A DNA stretch of 64,000 bases, taken from Marinobacter litoralis (GTDB lineage: Bacteria; Pseudomonadota; Gammaproteobacteria; Pseudomonadales; Oleiphilaceae). Below the pieces are notes generated by a model, which had not been told where the DNA came from, did not search any database, and was given only the letters and a program-made list of their open reading frames with translations. The translations under genes were made by a program, and so were the position numbers. This document shows positions 1-9,000 of this stretch, one piece after another (the stretch's first letter is position 1; each line of letters begins with the position of its first letter). The stretch lies in NCBI RefSeq assembly GCF_016427555.1, contig NZ_JAELVS010000001.1:1550001-1614000 (forward strand). The letters run 5' to 3'.

Positions 1-763
1 TACCTGATGTTCCTTGATCGAGCAGCGCATAGCGGGCAATGTCAGCAACATAAGTTCGGAAATCTACCCGGTCTTTCAAGGCTTCAAGTGCCGCCGTCAA
101 CGAGGCGCCGCTTGCAATGTCGATCTCGAAATCGTGCACCTGATCGGCAAGGGTGGACCAAACATATTTGTTCAGACACAGACCGCCACCGGCATCGTTC
201 ACACAATCCATTACCGTTTGGAATTCGTTGGCCTGGTAGCTGCCCAGAGTTTCTTCAACCACATAATGAGAGAAGGGGTTCACTTTGACATCCCGGTCAG
301 AATCGGCTGCCAGCGCTTTCATGGTGATTCCGCCCTGGCCACTCCAGCTGGCTTCGATGACGACGTCCGGGCCAATGGGCTGTCCGTTCTTGAAACTCAC
401 GATGAAATGGCCATCGTCCCCCGTGGCGATCGAGTGTTCAACGGTATCCAGTTTCTGTAGCGAGTGGTTGGTTCTGTACACCTGAAGACGATCGGGAATG
501 ACGATTCGCAAATTGCGGCGTGTGGGTTCCCCATTGGGGGCAAAGTCCGCCGGCACTTCCATGGTAACGCGCACTTCGTTTTCTTTCAGGCCGTTGGCAT
601 TGCTGGAATCACCGGTGCTGCCCGGGCTGAAGTCATCCAACGCATTGATGGTGCTGCCAAACCGGTTCGGAATATCGCGCGCACCGTCGATGGCGCTGTC
701 ACCACCGCCGCAGGCAGCAATCAATAAAGAGGTTGATAGCAGGGAAGCTAACTTGAATCTCAT
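1..763 (-). CDS. Putative lipoprotein, C-terminus beyond the window
   Basis: The frame is open from an ATG at 763 to the window edge, about 254 codons with no stop, so the C-terminus is missing. The N-terminus is a clear lipoprotein signal: short basic start, hydrophobic stretch, lipobox LIAAC with Cys18, then GGG. The mature part is mostly polar with no membrane segment and no motif I recognise. It presumably sits on the inner face of the outer membrane or in the periplasm. Function is unknown; the next gene on this strand, the YfaZ-type gene upstream of it, is 126 bases away and probably a separate unit. Confidence 0.75.
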   Translation of the reverse strand, partial: MRFKLASLLSTSLLIAACGGGDSAIDGARDIPNRFGSTINALDDFSPGSTGDSSNANGLKENEVRVTMEVPADFAPNGEPTRRNLRIVIPDRLQVYRTNHSLQKLDTVEHSIATGDDGHFIVSFKNGQPIGPDVVIEASWSGQGGITMKALAADSDRDVKVNPFSHYVVEETLGSYQANEFQTVMDCVNDAGGGLCLNKYVWSTLADQVHDFEIDIASGASLTAALEALKDRVDFRTYVADIARYALLDQGTSG

Positions 764-889
764 GCCAAGGCCTTTCCAAGAGTAAGGTGTTGGAAGAGCC
801 TAACAGGTAAACCGGGGGAAGGGCGTGAAGGGGAGCACGATTGGGTTACCCTGAAACGGCTCGGGCAACCCAAAACACTGGCGGTCGGC

Positions 890-1450
890 TTAGAAGAAGA
901 TCTTCATGCCTGCCACAATGCCTTCGTCCAGATTCACGTCGGGGCTGCCCGCGAAATCCAGTTCGGTGTTCAGATAACGGTATCCGGCGAACACTTCGGC
1001 GTTACGGATAACACGGTAGCTGGCGCGCAGCTCTACGCTGGTCATCTCGTCGGAGTCGCCGAACGACAGAATGCTGGGGGCGTAGTGCAGGCTGCCGCCA
1101 AACGACAGGCCGGGCACATCGGGTACATTAACGGTGGCAAAGCCACCTACGCCAACAGCGCCGCCATCCAGGTGATCGTCATCCCAGCCCAGCCCACGCA
1201 GGCCAATGCCAGCAGTAGTCGGCAGGTTGCCCAGTGCGGTTCGGCCTTGGGCATGAAAATCTACGTTGGCAATGTGACGGCCGCCTTCGTGATAGGTGTA
1301 TCCGGCGCCCACTTGCAACTCGTCCTGAGTTCCGAAGAAGTTCACCTGGCCTTTAACCGAATCAGACGTCAGGCTCAGATCCAGATCAGACGCCATAACC
1401 GGAGCTGCGGCCAGAGATAGTGCCAAAGCAGAGATGCGGGTAATCTTCAT
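890..1450 (-). CDS. YfaZ-family outer membrane protein
   Basis: A 186-residue exported protein. The ATG at 1450 is preferred over in-frame codons further upstream because it is preceded by AAAGG and opens a standard signal peptide ending in PVMA-SD. The mature part is made of alternating hydrophobic and polar strands rich in Gly, Tyr and aromatic residues and ends in Phe-Phe, as expected of a small outer membrane beta barrel. The pattern (LDLSLTSDSVKG near the start, AGYRYLNTELDF near the end) matches the YfaZ family, whose role is not known. No operon partner is evident. Confidence 0.75.
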   Translation of the reverse strand: MKITRISALALSLAAAPVMASDLDLSLTSDSVKGQVNFFGTQDELQVGAGYTYHEGGRHIANVDFHAQGRTALGNLPTTAGIGLRGLGWDDDHLDGGAVGVGGFATVNVPDVPGLSFGGSLHYAPSILSFGDSDEMTSVELRASYRVIRNAEVFAGYRYLNTELDFAGSPDVNLDEGIVAGMKIFF

Positions 1451-1594
1451 GTATACACCTTTGTAGCTGTCGTTATTGGATGCAAAACAGGCATGGAAGG
1501 TTTGCATCCGCGATGATTCTGACGGACCAGGATGGTAACACCTGCTCCGCTCAGTACAACTTAAATGCCCGTAAGCCGGCGGAAAGGATAGGGT

Positions 1595-1783
1595 TTAGTG
1601 GAGTTGGCCGTTGTGGCCTTGGTCCAGATCTTCTGGCGATGCGTTTTCAGCGGGTACCCGGTATTCTTCGTTTGCCCAGGCCCCGAGATCGATCAGCTTG
1701 CAGCGTTCGGAGCAAAATGGGCGCCAGGCGTTGGCTTCCGACCATTCAACAGATTTTTTGCAAGTGGGGCATTCAACGTTCAT
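1595..1783 (-). CDS. yacG: DNA gyrase inhibitor YacG
   Basis: A 62-residue zinc protein of the YacG family, which in E. coli binds GyrB and blocks gyrase binding to DNA. The four zinc ligands are visible as CPTC (residues 5-8) and CSERC (24-28), followed by the family motif [13 protein letters not shown]. Length is normal. In many gammaproteobacteria yacG directly follows pilD-coaE; here it is on the same strand but separated from coaE by an exported protein gene, trmO and a sensor kinase gene, so the usual cluster has been opened. The kinase gene ends 38 bases upstream of it. Confidence 0.93.
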   Translation of the reverse strand: MNVECPTCKKSVEWSEANAWRPFCSERCKLIDLGAWANEEYRVPAENASPEDLDQGHNGQLH

Positions 1784-1821
1784 GGCAGTTCGTCCGGGCT
1801 GTTTGAATTGGCTGCCGTTGA

Positions 1822-4212
1822 TTAATTATCGGCAGGTGCATGACAGTATTGTTCCAGCACTGCCCGTAACATTTCAAGGTTGACCGGTTTGGCAACGAAC
1901 ACGTCCATGCCTGCCGCCCGGCAACGTTCCTCATCCTTTTCCATGGCGCTGGCTGTCAACGCCACTACGGGTACCCGCAAGCGGTTGTTTTTCTGCTCCC
2001 AGGCGCGCAGTCTTCGGGTTGCTTCAAAGCCGTCCATTTGGGGCATCAGGCAATCCATAAAGATCAGGTCAAATGTGTGCTGCTGCCAAAGTGACATCGC
2101 CGCTTCGCCATCGTTGGCCGCTGTCACCTCGCAGCCCAGTTTTTCAAGAAGACGCTGGGTGAGAATGCGGTTCACCGGATTGTCTTCCACCAGAAGTACC
2201 CGCATGCGCCCGCAAGGCAGCTCATAACGGGCAGAGCTCGAATCGGTCAGACCTTTCAAGGAAAAGCGGGTGAGAAAGCGTCGCTCCTGCTGCTCGATGT
2301 CGCTGAACAGCTGGTTAAGAAGGGCGATCAGGTAGGACTCTCGCAAGGCTTTGCTTAAAAACGCATCGGCACCGGCTTGGCGGAAATGCTCGGCATCACC
2401 ACGCTGGGGATTGGATGACAAAATCAATAAGCGGGTTTCGGCCCACTGTGCGTTGCTGCGAATCTGCCGGCACAGCAGATCGCAATCCATATCGGGCACG
2501 AAACCATCCAGTATGATGGCGTGGAACGGATCGCCGGCATCGCAGGCTTGTCGCAATGAGGTAAGGGCCTCGCCTGCAGATTTAACCGCTTCGATCTGAA
2601 GATCAAAGCGAGACAGCATTTCCAGTGTGATTTTGCGGGACAGCTCGTACGAATCGACCACCAGAATGCGCCGGCCACGTATCATGCTAGAGTCCGGTCG
2701 GGTGCGGGTGGCGCTGTCGCTTACCTCTTCCAGATTCAGCTCCAGCCAGAAGGTAGAACCTTCGCCCAGGCGGCTCTCGACATCCAGTGCACCACCCATC
2801 CGGTCAACCAATTGCCGGCAGATGGTCAAGCCCAGACCGGCTCCGGGCAACTGGCGGGTAAAGCGTTGGCCCAGTTGTATGTAGGGCTCGTACACGAGTG
2901 GCAATTCTTCAGGGTTGATGCCCTCACCGGTGTCTTCCACCGCCAATCGCAAGCGGACCTTGTTATCCTTGCGCCCGAGCACTTCGACGCTGACCAGAAC
3001 GTGGCCCGAATCGGTAAATTTGATGGCGTTGGACAGCAGATTAATGAGCACCTGCCGGATACGGACCGGATCGCCCACAACTGCCCAGGGAAGACTTTCA
3101 TCCACCCGCATTTCCATCGCCAAACCTTTTTCGCGGGCTCGGGCTCCCAGCATATGCACCAGATCGTTAAGCGTTTCACGAAGGTCAAACGGGATCTCTT
3201 CCAGCTCCAGCTTGCCCGCTTCCATACTGGAGATGTCGAGTAGATCATTGAGAATAGAAGACAGATTTTCAGACGCATTGATCAGTGTGCTGACGTATTC
3301 CGTTTGCTCTTGATCCAGCGGCGTATCAGCCAGTAAGTGGGCATAGCCGAGTACCGATTGCAGGGGGATGCGCAGTTCGTGGCTCACGTTGGCCAGGAAC
3401 TGGTTCTTGGCCTGGTTCGCTCGCACCGCTTCGTCCCGCTCGCCACGGGTTTTTACGGAAATCTGGCGCAGGGAACGGGTGTCTTCCAGAATCTGCAGGC
3501 GCATTTTGTTCAGTGCCTGTTCCAGCTCTGACAGCTCATCCGGTTGAGCCGGTTTTTTCCGGCGAAGTTCCAGCGGGGCCACCAACGCATCGAGATTCAG
3601 CTTGGCGGCATAGTCCGCCATGGTTTCCAGATGCCGCGACAGTGCCACCCGCACGATCAACAGCAGGCCCAAGGTGCCCAGCATCACAATAAGTGACTGA
3701 TACAGCAGGTTGATCAGAGCGCTGGCCAGAATTTCCTGATAGATACTTTCAACGGAAGAAACCACCGTTAACTGGCCCACTCGCTGGGGCTCTTTCAAGT
3801 GCCTGCTTTTGAAATCCAACGGGAAGGTCTGGGCAATGGTACGGCCGGTTGGATAGGTCCCGGTGCTGAATTCCTGGTCGGTGTACGTGATGACACGGGT
3901 GTACTGGATGTTCGGGACATTGCGCAAATCATCAAGGTTGGCGGCCACCTCGCTGTAATTCAGAACCCACAAATTTGAACTTAACGTGCTGGAAATAAGA
4001 TCGACGGCACGTTTCTGGCTGGTCTCTAAACGGGATTTCTGGCGCTCGAATTCACCAATCATCTGCACGCCTGTGGCGACCAGAGACAAAACGAGGCTAT
4101 ACAGAAGCACCCATCCGAGCAGCCTCAGGGCCAAAGGGCGCACACCGCAGCGCTTTAAAAAACGGTTTGATGGCAAGTCACGAATTCCCTGTGTCGACAA
4201 CGATTTAACCAA
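1822..4212 (-). CDS. Membrane hybrid sensor histidine kinase with two receiver domains
   Basis: About 796 residues. Order of parts: TM1 (about 28-50), periplasmic sensor region (about 52-165), TM2 (about 166-188), linker/coiled coil, HisKA with SHELRIPL (His278), HATPase with N-box NLLSNAIKF (around 391) and GAGLGL glycine box, then two receiver domains. Receiver 2 is complete (VEDN, Asp720 in [11 protein letters not shown]). Receiver 1 has Asp569 but only one acid (Asp520, VVDS) where two are usual, so its phosphorylation is doubtful. There is no Hpt domain, so phosphate would have to leave through a separate protein. The stimulus is unknown. The start is uncertain: the only upstream candidates are TTG codons, the furthest at 4212, seven bases after the trmO stop. 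No ATG occurs before TM1. Confidence 0.88.
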   Translation of the reverse strand: MVKSLSTQGIRDLPSNRFLKRCGVRPLALRLLGWVLLYSLVLSLVATGVQMIGEFERQKSRLETSQKRAVDLISSTLSSNLWVLNYSEVAANLDDLRNVPNIQYTRVITYTDQEFSTGTYPTGRTIAQTFPLDFKSRHLKEPQRVGQLTVVSSVESIYQEILASALINLLYQSLIVMLGTLGLLLIVRVALSRHLETMADYAAKLNLDALVAPLELRRKKPAQPDELSELEQALNKMRLQILEDTRSLRQISVKTRGERDEAVRANQAKNQFLANVSHELRIPLQSVLGYAHLLADTPLDQEQTEYVSTLINASENLSSILNDLLDISSMEAGKLELEEIPFDLRETLNDLVHMLGARAREKGLAMEMRVDESLPWAVVGDPVRIRQVLINLLSNAIKFTDSGHVLVSVEVLGRKDNKVRLRLAVEDTGEGINPEELPLVYEPYIQLGQRFTRQLPGAGLGLTICRQLVDRMGGALDVESRLGEGSTFWLELNLEEVSDSATRTRPDSSMIRGRRILVVDSYELSRKITLEMLSRFDLQIEAVKSAGEALTSLRQACDAGDPFHAIILDGFVPDMDCDLLCRQIRSNAQWAETRLLILSSNPQRGDAEHFRQAGADAFLSKALRESYLIALLNQLFSDIEQQERRFLTRFSLKGLTDSSSARYELPCGRMRVLLVEDNPVNRILTQRLLEKLGCEVTAANDGEAAMSLWQQHTFDLIFMDCLMPQMDGFEATRRLRAWEQKNNRLRVPVVALTASAMEKDEERCRAAGMDVFVAKPVNLEMLRAVLEQYCHAPADN

Positions 4213-4219
4213 CGGGAGT

Positions 4220-4969
4220 TTAACAGATGGATATTACTTCCACACGTACCTTTCCAGCCTCGGTGATAAAGCGAAAACGCACGTTCAGATCATACAGATG
4301 GGCACCGTAAATGCGGTCCTCGTCGCGCCCGCGTCGAAAGGACGGGCGGGGGTCGTAGCTGACGACATCTTCAATCAGGCCTTGAAGATCCGGGTAGTCA
4401 TTCGGGGACAATGATGACAGCTCGGCCTGCGCTTCGGGGCTGATATGTACCTCAACACGGTCCAACGGTGCCGTGTCGGCCCAGCCCAGAGATGCCTCGG
4501 GAATGGCGTCGGCAAAAGGTAAGTAGGGTTTGATGTCGAGGATAGGGGTGCCGTCAATCAGATCGTGATCACGTATTTTCAGGACCAGGCGGCCGTTTTT
4601 ACGTTCCAGACCCTCATTGCGCACCACCGACAAACCGAGGCTGTTGGGCCGAAACGGAGAACGGCTTGCGAACACGCCTACTTTCTTGTTGCCACCCAAA
4701 CGGGGCGGTCGTACCACCGGCCGCCATTCTGCGCGCACCGCTTCGTGAAATTGAAAGGTCAGCCACAGGTGGCTGGCGGTTTCCAGGCCCCGAAAGGCAT
4801 CTTCGCGATCAAACGGTGGTTCAATTATCAAATCCGCATGGGCGTTACGCGTCAGCCCCGGTTGCCGTGGTACGCCAAATTTGTCTTTAAAGCAGGAGCG
4901 GGTGTAAGCGACAGGAGTAAGGGTTAAGGCTTCGCTTGCCGGTTTGCTTTTGTGTCTGGGTCGGGTCAT
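4220..4969 (-). CDS. trmO: tRNA m6t6A37 methyltransferase TrmO
   Basis: TrmO (TsaA/YaeB family) uses S-adenosylmethionine to N6-methylate t6A37 of certain threonine tRNAs. Family motifs are visible: FGVPRQPGL near the start, ASRSPFRPNSLGLSVV in the middle, and LIDGTPILDIKPYLPFAD, followed by the C-terminal RIYGAHLYDLNVRF region. Full length, 249 residues. The ATG at 4969 is chosen because it starts two bases after the stop of the upstream gene (TGACATG), suggesting coupled translation; an in-frame TTG at 4996 would add nine unconserved residues. The hybrid kinase gene follows within seven bases, so the three may be co-transcribed. Confidence 0.92.
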   Translation of the reverse strand: MTRPRHKSKPASEALTLTPVAYTRSCFKDKFGVPRQPGLTRNAHADLIIEPPFDREDAFRGLETASHLWLTFQFHEAVRAEWRPVVRPPRLGGNKKVGVFASRSPFRPNSLGLSVVRNEGLERKNGRLVLKIRDHDLIDGTPILDIKPYLPFADAIPEASLGWADTAPLDRVEVHISPEAQAELSSLSPNDYPDLQGLIEDVVSYDPRPSFRRGRDEDRIYGAHLYDLNVRFRFITEAGKVRVEVISIC

Positions 4970-4970
4970 G

Positions 4971-6068
4971 TCAGTCTCTATCAATGGTGCCGGCAAAGTA
5001 CATTTCGATACGGAAAATCACCGAGGCCTGGTCTTTGAAGCTTTTCTCGCGGGGGAATTCTAACGCCGGAATTAACTCGGCAAACAGCCAGTTTTCATAC
5101 ACCCGGTAACGCCAGGTGACATCGGCAAAATACGACGTGGTTCTCCATACCGGCTGGCTTTCGCCAAGGATACCGATTCTGGGCGAGATCACGGATCGGG
5201 AACTGGTGCGTTTACGAAGGCTGAACAGCTGCGCGGCTTCGAATTTTCGATCGCTGTGCACCCACTCCAGTTCAGACGAGGTAAAAAAGTGCCAGCCGTT
5301 CCACGCGGGTCGGTCTGCGCCGAACCACGAACGAGAGCCCCATCCGGACGTGTGGAAATAATAAATTCGTTGCTTAACCCCGATGCGCCATTGGTCAGTC
5401 GCCAGCCAGCGTTTATCCGCTTCCAGGCGCCAGAACATTTCGGGCGGGAGCCGGAGCCGGCCACCTACGTCCATTGATAAATTGATGGCATCGCCCACAT
5501 CGGTCAGGTAGCGAAGGGCGCCGGTCGTCGAGGTGTCGGTGCGTTCCGGTTCGGTGAGCTGCCGGTCTCGCTCACGTTCACCCAGAGGAACCAGTTCGTC
5601 GCTGTCGCTCTCGATAACGAGGCGGAGCTTCTTTTCGGTGGTGGGTAAGTCAAGGCGAAAGCGCACCTCGGGTTTGAATTGAGCCGGGTCGCTGTATTCC
5701 GATTCTGCCGCGAAGCCTAGCCGCAAATAGCTTTCGTTGTTTGGCAATGCATGTTCTGAGCCTGAGAGAGTGCGGTCGGCCCAATTTCCGATCCCTTGCA
5801 CCTTACTGCCATGAAGGCGCTCTTGATGAATCACCCAATTACTGGCACTCAGCCACCAGGAGTCTACAGGTTCAGCCCAGTATTCGTGCGGCTCAACGGT
5901 GTAGAAAGAAACCGGCAATCGATAGGGCGAGAGCTTGTCTGCTAAGGATTCATCCTCGATCACCACCGGGCCGGCGCTATGGGCAGGGGGAGCAAACGCC
6001 AATAATAGCGGAGCGAGGAGAGCTAAATAGAAGAGGTAACGCAGAAAGAGCCCCTTAACTGAATTCAA
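4971..6068 (-). CDS. Unknown exported (probably envelope) protein with non-ATG start
   Basis: About 360 residues with a signal peptide (RYLFYLALLAPLLLAFAPP, cleavage after AHSA). The mature part is rich in Trp, Tyr and Arg with repeated short beta-type strands, suggestive of an outer membrane or periplasmic beta protein; I do not recognise a family. There is no ATG before the signal peptide. A TTG at 6068, overlapping the end of coaE by 14 bases, gives 8 extra residues. A CTG at 6044 has AAGGGG six bases upstream and would give MRYLFYL, an ideal signal start, but CTG initiation is rare. I give the TTG as the coordinate. Gene order coaE, this gene, trmO is tight. Confidence 0.7.
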   Translation of the reverse strand: MNSVKGLFLRYLFYLALLAPLLLAFAPPAHSAGPVVIEDESLADKLSPYRLPVSFYTVEPHEYWAEPVDSWWLSASNWVIHQERLHGSKVQGIGNWADRTLSGSEHALPNNESYLRLGFAAESEYSDPAQFKPEVRFRLDLPTTEKKLRLVIESDSDELVPLGERERDRQLTEPERTDTSTTGALRYLTDVGDAINLSMDVGGRLRLPPEMFWRLEADKRWLATDQWRIGVKQRIYYFHTSGWGSRSWFGADRPAWNGWHFFTSSELEWVHSDRKFEAAQLFSLRKRTSSRSVISPRIGILGESQPVWRTTSYFADVTWRYRVYENWLFAELIPALEFPREKSFKDQASVIFRIEMYFAGTIDRD

Positions 6069-6660
6069 GCACCCACTGATTATGCAGTTCGGCAACCTGT
6101 CGCTCAACCTCAACCAAAGGCTGGTTGTTATCAATGATCGCGTCTGCTTTAACGCGTCGATCTTCCCGAGCCATCTGCGCCGCCATAATGCGCTCCACCT
6201 GCTCGCGGGTATTGTCGTCCCGCGCCATAGTGCGCTCCAGCTGAACGGACTCCGGCACATCAATAACGAGAGTCTTGTCCGTTAGCTCGTGCTGGTCGGT
6301 TTCCAGCAGCAACGGCGATACCAGCAAAGAATAGGGCAGGGCGTAATTCTCAGGCTGAAGCTGGCGGATAATTTCGTCGCGAATAATCGGATGCAGCAAG
6401 GCCTCAAGCCAAGCCCGCTCTTCAGGCTCCGCAAACACCTTCTGCCGCAACCAGGCCCGATCCAGCGCGCCGTCGGCCTGCAACACCTCGTCCCCAAAAT
6501 GTTCGGCAATCGCCGCCAGCGCAGGCATACCCGGCTCAACCACCTCCCGGGCCACATCATCCGCATCCACCCAGTGCACGCCAAACTGACCAAACAGCCG
6601 CACCACCGTAGACTTCCCCGAACCAATCCCGCCTGTTAACCCAACAATCGCCAAATCCAT
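6055..6660 (-). CDS. coaE: Dephospho-CoA kinase
   Basis: CoaE phosphorylates the 3' hydroxyl of dephospho-CoA, the last step of coenzyme A synthesis. The P-loop GLTGGIGSGKST is at residues 7-18, followed by the family motifs VDADDVAREVVEPG and SPLLLETDQHELTDKTLVIDVP and the C-terminal ADAIIDNN. The ATG at 6660 begins MDLAIVGLTGG; the upstream TTG at 6669 is less likely. Full length at 201 residues. It follows pilD, as usual in gammaproteobacteria, but a 119-base gap with two palindromic repeats separates the two genes. Confidence 0.95.
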   Translation of the reverse strand: MDLAIVGLTGGIGSGKSTVVRLFGQFGVHWVDADDVAREVVEPGMPALAAIAEHFGDEVLQADGALDRAWLRQKVFAEPEERAWLEALLHPIIRDEIIRQLQPENYALPYSLLVSPLLLETDQHELTDKTLVIDVPESVQLERTMARDDNTREQVERIMAAQMAREDRRVKADAIIDNNQPLVEVERQVAELHNQWVLEFS

Positions 6661-6672
6661 ACTCCACAACCA

Positions 6673-6775
6673 TCAATCTACAAGGGGTCGGACCTTACGA
6701 GGTCCGACCCCACCCAAGCCCAGCTCTCAATCTACAAAGGGGTCTGGCCCTACGAGGCCTGACCCCACCCAAGGC
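6673..6775. repeat. Two tandem copies of the GGGGTC...GACCCC palindrome
   Basis: Two units of about 48 bases in tandem, each starting AATCTACAA and ending ACCCAAG. Unit 1 holds a perfect hairpin, arms 6684-6695 and 6700-6711 around TACG. Unit 2 (6739-6766) has the same TACG loop but two arm mismatches. Both belong to the dispersed family seen again at 12478, 14801, 15162, 18668, 19454, 20328, 20891, 26589 and 43224. They fill the pilD-coaE gap and could form RNA hairpins in the transcript. Confidence 0.9.
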
Positions 6776-6779
6776 CTAC

Positions 6780-7655
6780 CTAAACTCCCAAAAAACCATA
6801 CCAAGCCGAAACAATCTCCCCCCCAAACCACAAACAAATCACCCCGGCCACCGCCAAATACGGCCCAAACGGAATGGGCACCTCGCGCCCATGCTTGCGA
6901 AACACCATCAAACCAATACCAACAACCGCACCCACCAACGACGACAGCAAAATCACCGCCGGCAACACCTGCCAACCCAGCCAGGCACCCAGAGCGGCGA
7001 GTAGCTTGAAATCACCATGCCCCATGCCTTCTTTACCGGTCAACAGTTTAAACAACCAGTAAACCGACCAAAGCGACAAATAGCCCGCCACCGCGCCCCA
7101 GAAAGCGCTCTCAAAATCCGTCAGCACGCCAAAGTAGTTCAACAATAAGCCCAGCCACATCAAGGGTAAGGTGATGCTGTCTGGTAGCAGCTGGGTATCA
7201 AAATCGATCACCGTGAGTGCGACCAAGGCCCAAATTAGCAACAACGCCCAGAGCGCGGCTTCCGAAGGGCCAAGCAGGCAGACTGTGACGACAGAAGCCA
7301 CAGCCGTAAACGCTTCAATCAAAGGATAACGAGGTGAAATTCGGGTTTTGCAAGAAGAGCATTTACCGCCGAGCATCAGCCAGCCGATAACAGGGATGTT
7401 CTCCCAAGCGCGGATTTTGTGGCCGCAGGAAGGGCAGGTGGAGGCGGGCTTTGAAAGTGTTATCTGGGTTTCATTTTTGCGCTTTTCTTCCGGCACCTCA
7501 AGAAATTCCTCGCACTGGCAACGCCAGTCTTGATGCATCATTTTCGGCAGGCGCAGGATGACGACGTTCAGGAAGCTGCCGATGCAGAGGGACACTACGG
7601 CGACCGTGGTGTAGAGAAGCCAGGGGGCTGAGAGGAAGGTTTCTAGTGATGGCAT
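6780..7655 (-). CDS. pilD: Prepilin peptidase / N-methyltransferase PilD
   Basis: Inner membrane aspartic protease that cuts type IV prepilins before the conserved Phe and N-methylates the new N-terminus. The cytoplasmic zinc loop is intact (CPSC and CSSC pairs flanking ENIPVIGWL), and both catalytic aspartate motifs are present (IDFDTQLLPD and GHGDFKLLAALG). Eight or so membrane segments follow. The ATG at 7655 (MPSLETFLSAPW) is preferred to an upstream alternative that adds 20 polar residues. Last gene of pilBCD; its substrate is the PilA encoded divergently. Confidence 0.94.
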   Translation of the reverse strand: MPSLETFLSAPWLLYTTVAVVSLCIGSFLNVVILRLPKMMHQDWRCQCEEFLEVPEEKRKNETQITLSKPASTCPSCGHKIRAWENIPVIGWLMLGGKCSSCKTRISPRYPLIEAFTAVASVVTVCLLGPSEAALWALLLIWALVALTVIDFDTQLLPDSITLPLMWLGLLLNYFGVLTDFESAFWGAVAGYLSLWSVYWLFKLLTGKEGMGHGDFKLLAALGAWLGWQVLPAVILLSSLVGAVVGIGLMVFRKHGREVPIPFGPYLAVAGVICLWFGGEIVSAWYGFLGV

Positions 7656-7777
7656 TGGGGGCTCGTTTGTGAATTTTTTGTTCCCGAAGGAGTGTGAATC
7701 CGGTTTTCGAGCCATCCTCTCCCGTTGCGGGAGAGGATGGAGGTACTGATATGTGTTTCAGGCAGTGGTGCGATTTA

Positions 7778-8998
7778 TTACCCGACAACCTGACCCATCT
7801 GGAAGATTGGTAGGTACATGGCAATGATTAGACCACCAACCAATACCCCTAGAACGGCCATAATCATGGGTTCCATCAGGGCTGTCAGGTTGTCCACCAT
7901 GTCATCAACCACGGCTTCGTAATGGACGGCAACCTTCTCTAGCATTTCGTCTAGGTTACCGGACTCTTCACCGATAGCTGTAAGCTGCACAGCCATCACC
8001 GGGAAAACATCCTGTTGGCGCATAGAGGCTTGCAATTGAGTGCCGCTGGAAACATCGTTTTTGATGTTTTGAATGGCATCGCGATAAACCGCGTTACCCG
8101 TTGCGCCTGCTACGGAGTCTAGTGCGTCTACCAGTGGGACACCTGCAGCGAAGGTGGTGGACAGGACGCGGCCAAATTTTGCGACGGCTGACTTATCGAG
8201 AATTTCGCCAACAATGGGAAGTTTCAAAACGTATTTGTCGACAATGTCAGAAAACTTCTGCGATTTCCGCTTCGCTTCTTTAAATAGAAATATCGACCCT
8301 ACAATCGCGATTAGTACCACAAACCACCAAGATTGCATCCATTCCGAAAGCCCGACCACCATCTGGGTAAATACCGGTAGCTCAGCTCCAAATCCAGAGA
8401 ACAGGCTTTCGAACTGCGGAACCACTTTGATAAGTAGAATGGCGGTAACCACGATGGCGACCACGATAACTGCTATCGGGTAAGTCATCGCTTTCTTAAC
8501 TTTTTTCTTGAGTAGCTCGGTTTTTTCAAGGTATGTGGCAATGCGGTCAAGCATCGCTTCCAGCGCACCAGCTTGTTCGCCCGATTCTACCAAGTTGCAG
8601 TAAAGGTTATCGAAGTGTCTTGGATGCTTGCGCAATGCAGCTGCAAATCCAGTCCCGGAAGAAATATCATTCCGTATTGACATGACGAGCTCTTGAAGGC
8701 CTTTGTTCTCGAGTCCATCTGCTACAATGTCAAAACTCTGAACCAACGGTACGCCAGCCTTCATCATGGTTGCCAGTTGGCGTGTAAGCATCGCGATATC
8801 GAACGGCGTAATCTTCTTGCTGCCGCCGAACAAAGGCTTAGGTTTCTTCTTAACCTTGTCTGGAATAACGCCTTGTTTGCGAAGCTGAGCTTTAACCAGG
8901 GCTAAACTAACGCCGTTCAGCTCACCCTTGGTTTTGTTGCCCTTTCGATCTTTGCCTTCCCAGACGTACGCTTCCAGCTTTTGTGATTTTTCTGCCAT
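7778..8998 (-). CDS. pilC: Type IV pilus inner membrane platform protein PilC
   Basis: PilC is the inner membrane platform on which PilB and PilT drive pilus growth and retraction. The 406-residue protein has the two tandem T2SSF domains: the first with ARQLATMMKAGVPLVQSF, the second with FGRVLSTTFAAGVPLVDAL, and three membrane segments (about 175-200, 220-240 and 375-400). Length is standard. It starts two bases after the pilB stop, so the pair is surely co-transcribed. Confidence 0.96.
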   Translation of the reverse strand: MAEKSQKLEAYVWEGKDRKGNKTKGELNGVSLALVKAQLRKQGVIPDKVKKKPKPLFGGSKKITPFDIAMLTRQLATMMKAGVPLVQSFDIVADGLENKGLQELVMSIRNDISSGTGFAAALRKHPRHFDNLYCNLVESGEQAGALEAMLDRIATYLEKTELLKKKVKKAMTYPIAVIVVAIVVTAILLIKVVPQFESLFSGFGAELPVFTQMVVGLSEWMQSWWFVVLIAIVGSIFLFKEAKRKSQKFSDIVDKYVLKLPIVGEILDKSAVAKFGRVLSTTFAAGVPLVDALDSVAGATGNAVYRDAIQNIKNDVSSGTQLQASMRQQDVFPVMAVQLTAIGEESGNLDEMLEKVAVHYEAVVDDMVDNLTALMEPMIMAVLGVLVGGLIIAMYLPIFQMGQVVG

Positions 8999-9000
8999 GC

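Noticed and set aside
6673..6775. Tandem palindromes as a CRISPR array
   Set aside because: Only two units with no unique spacers of constant length, and no cas genes; they belong to the dispersed palindrome family.
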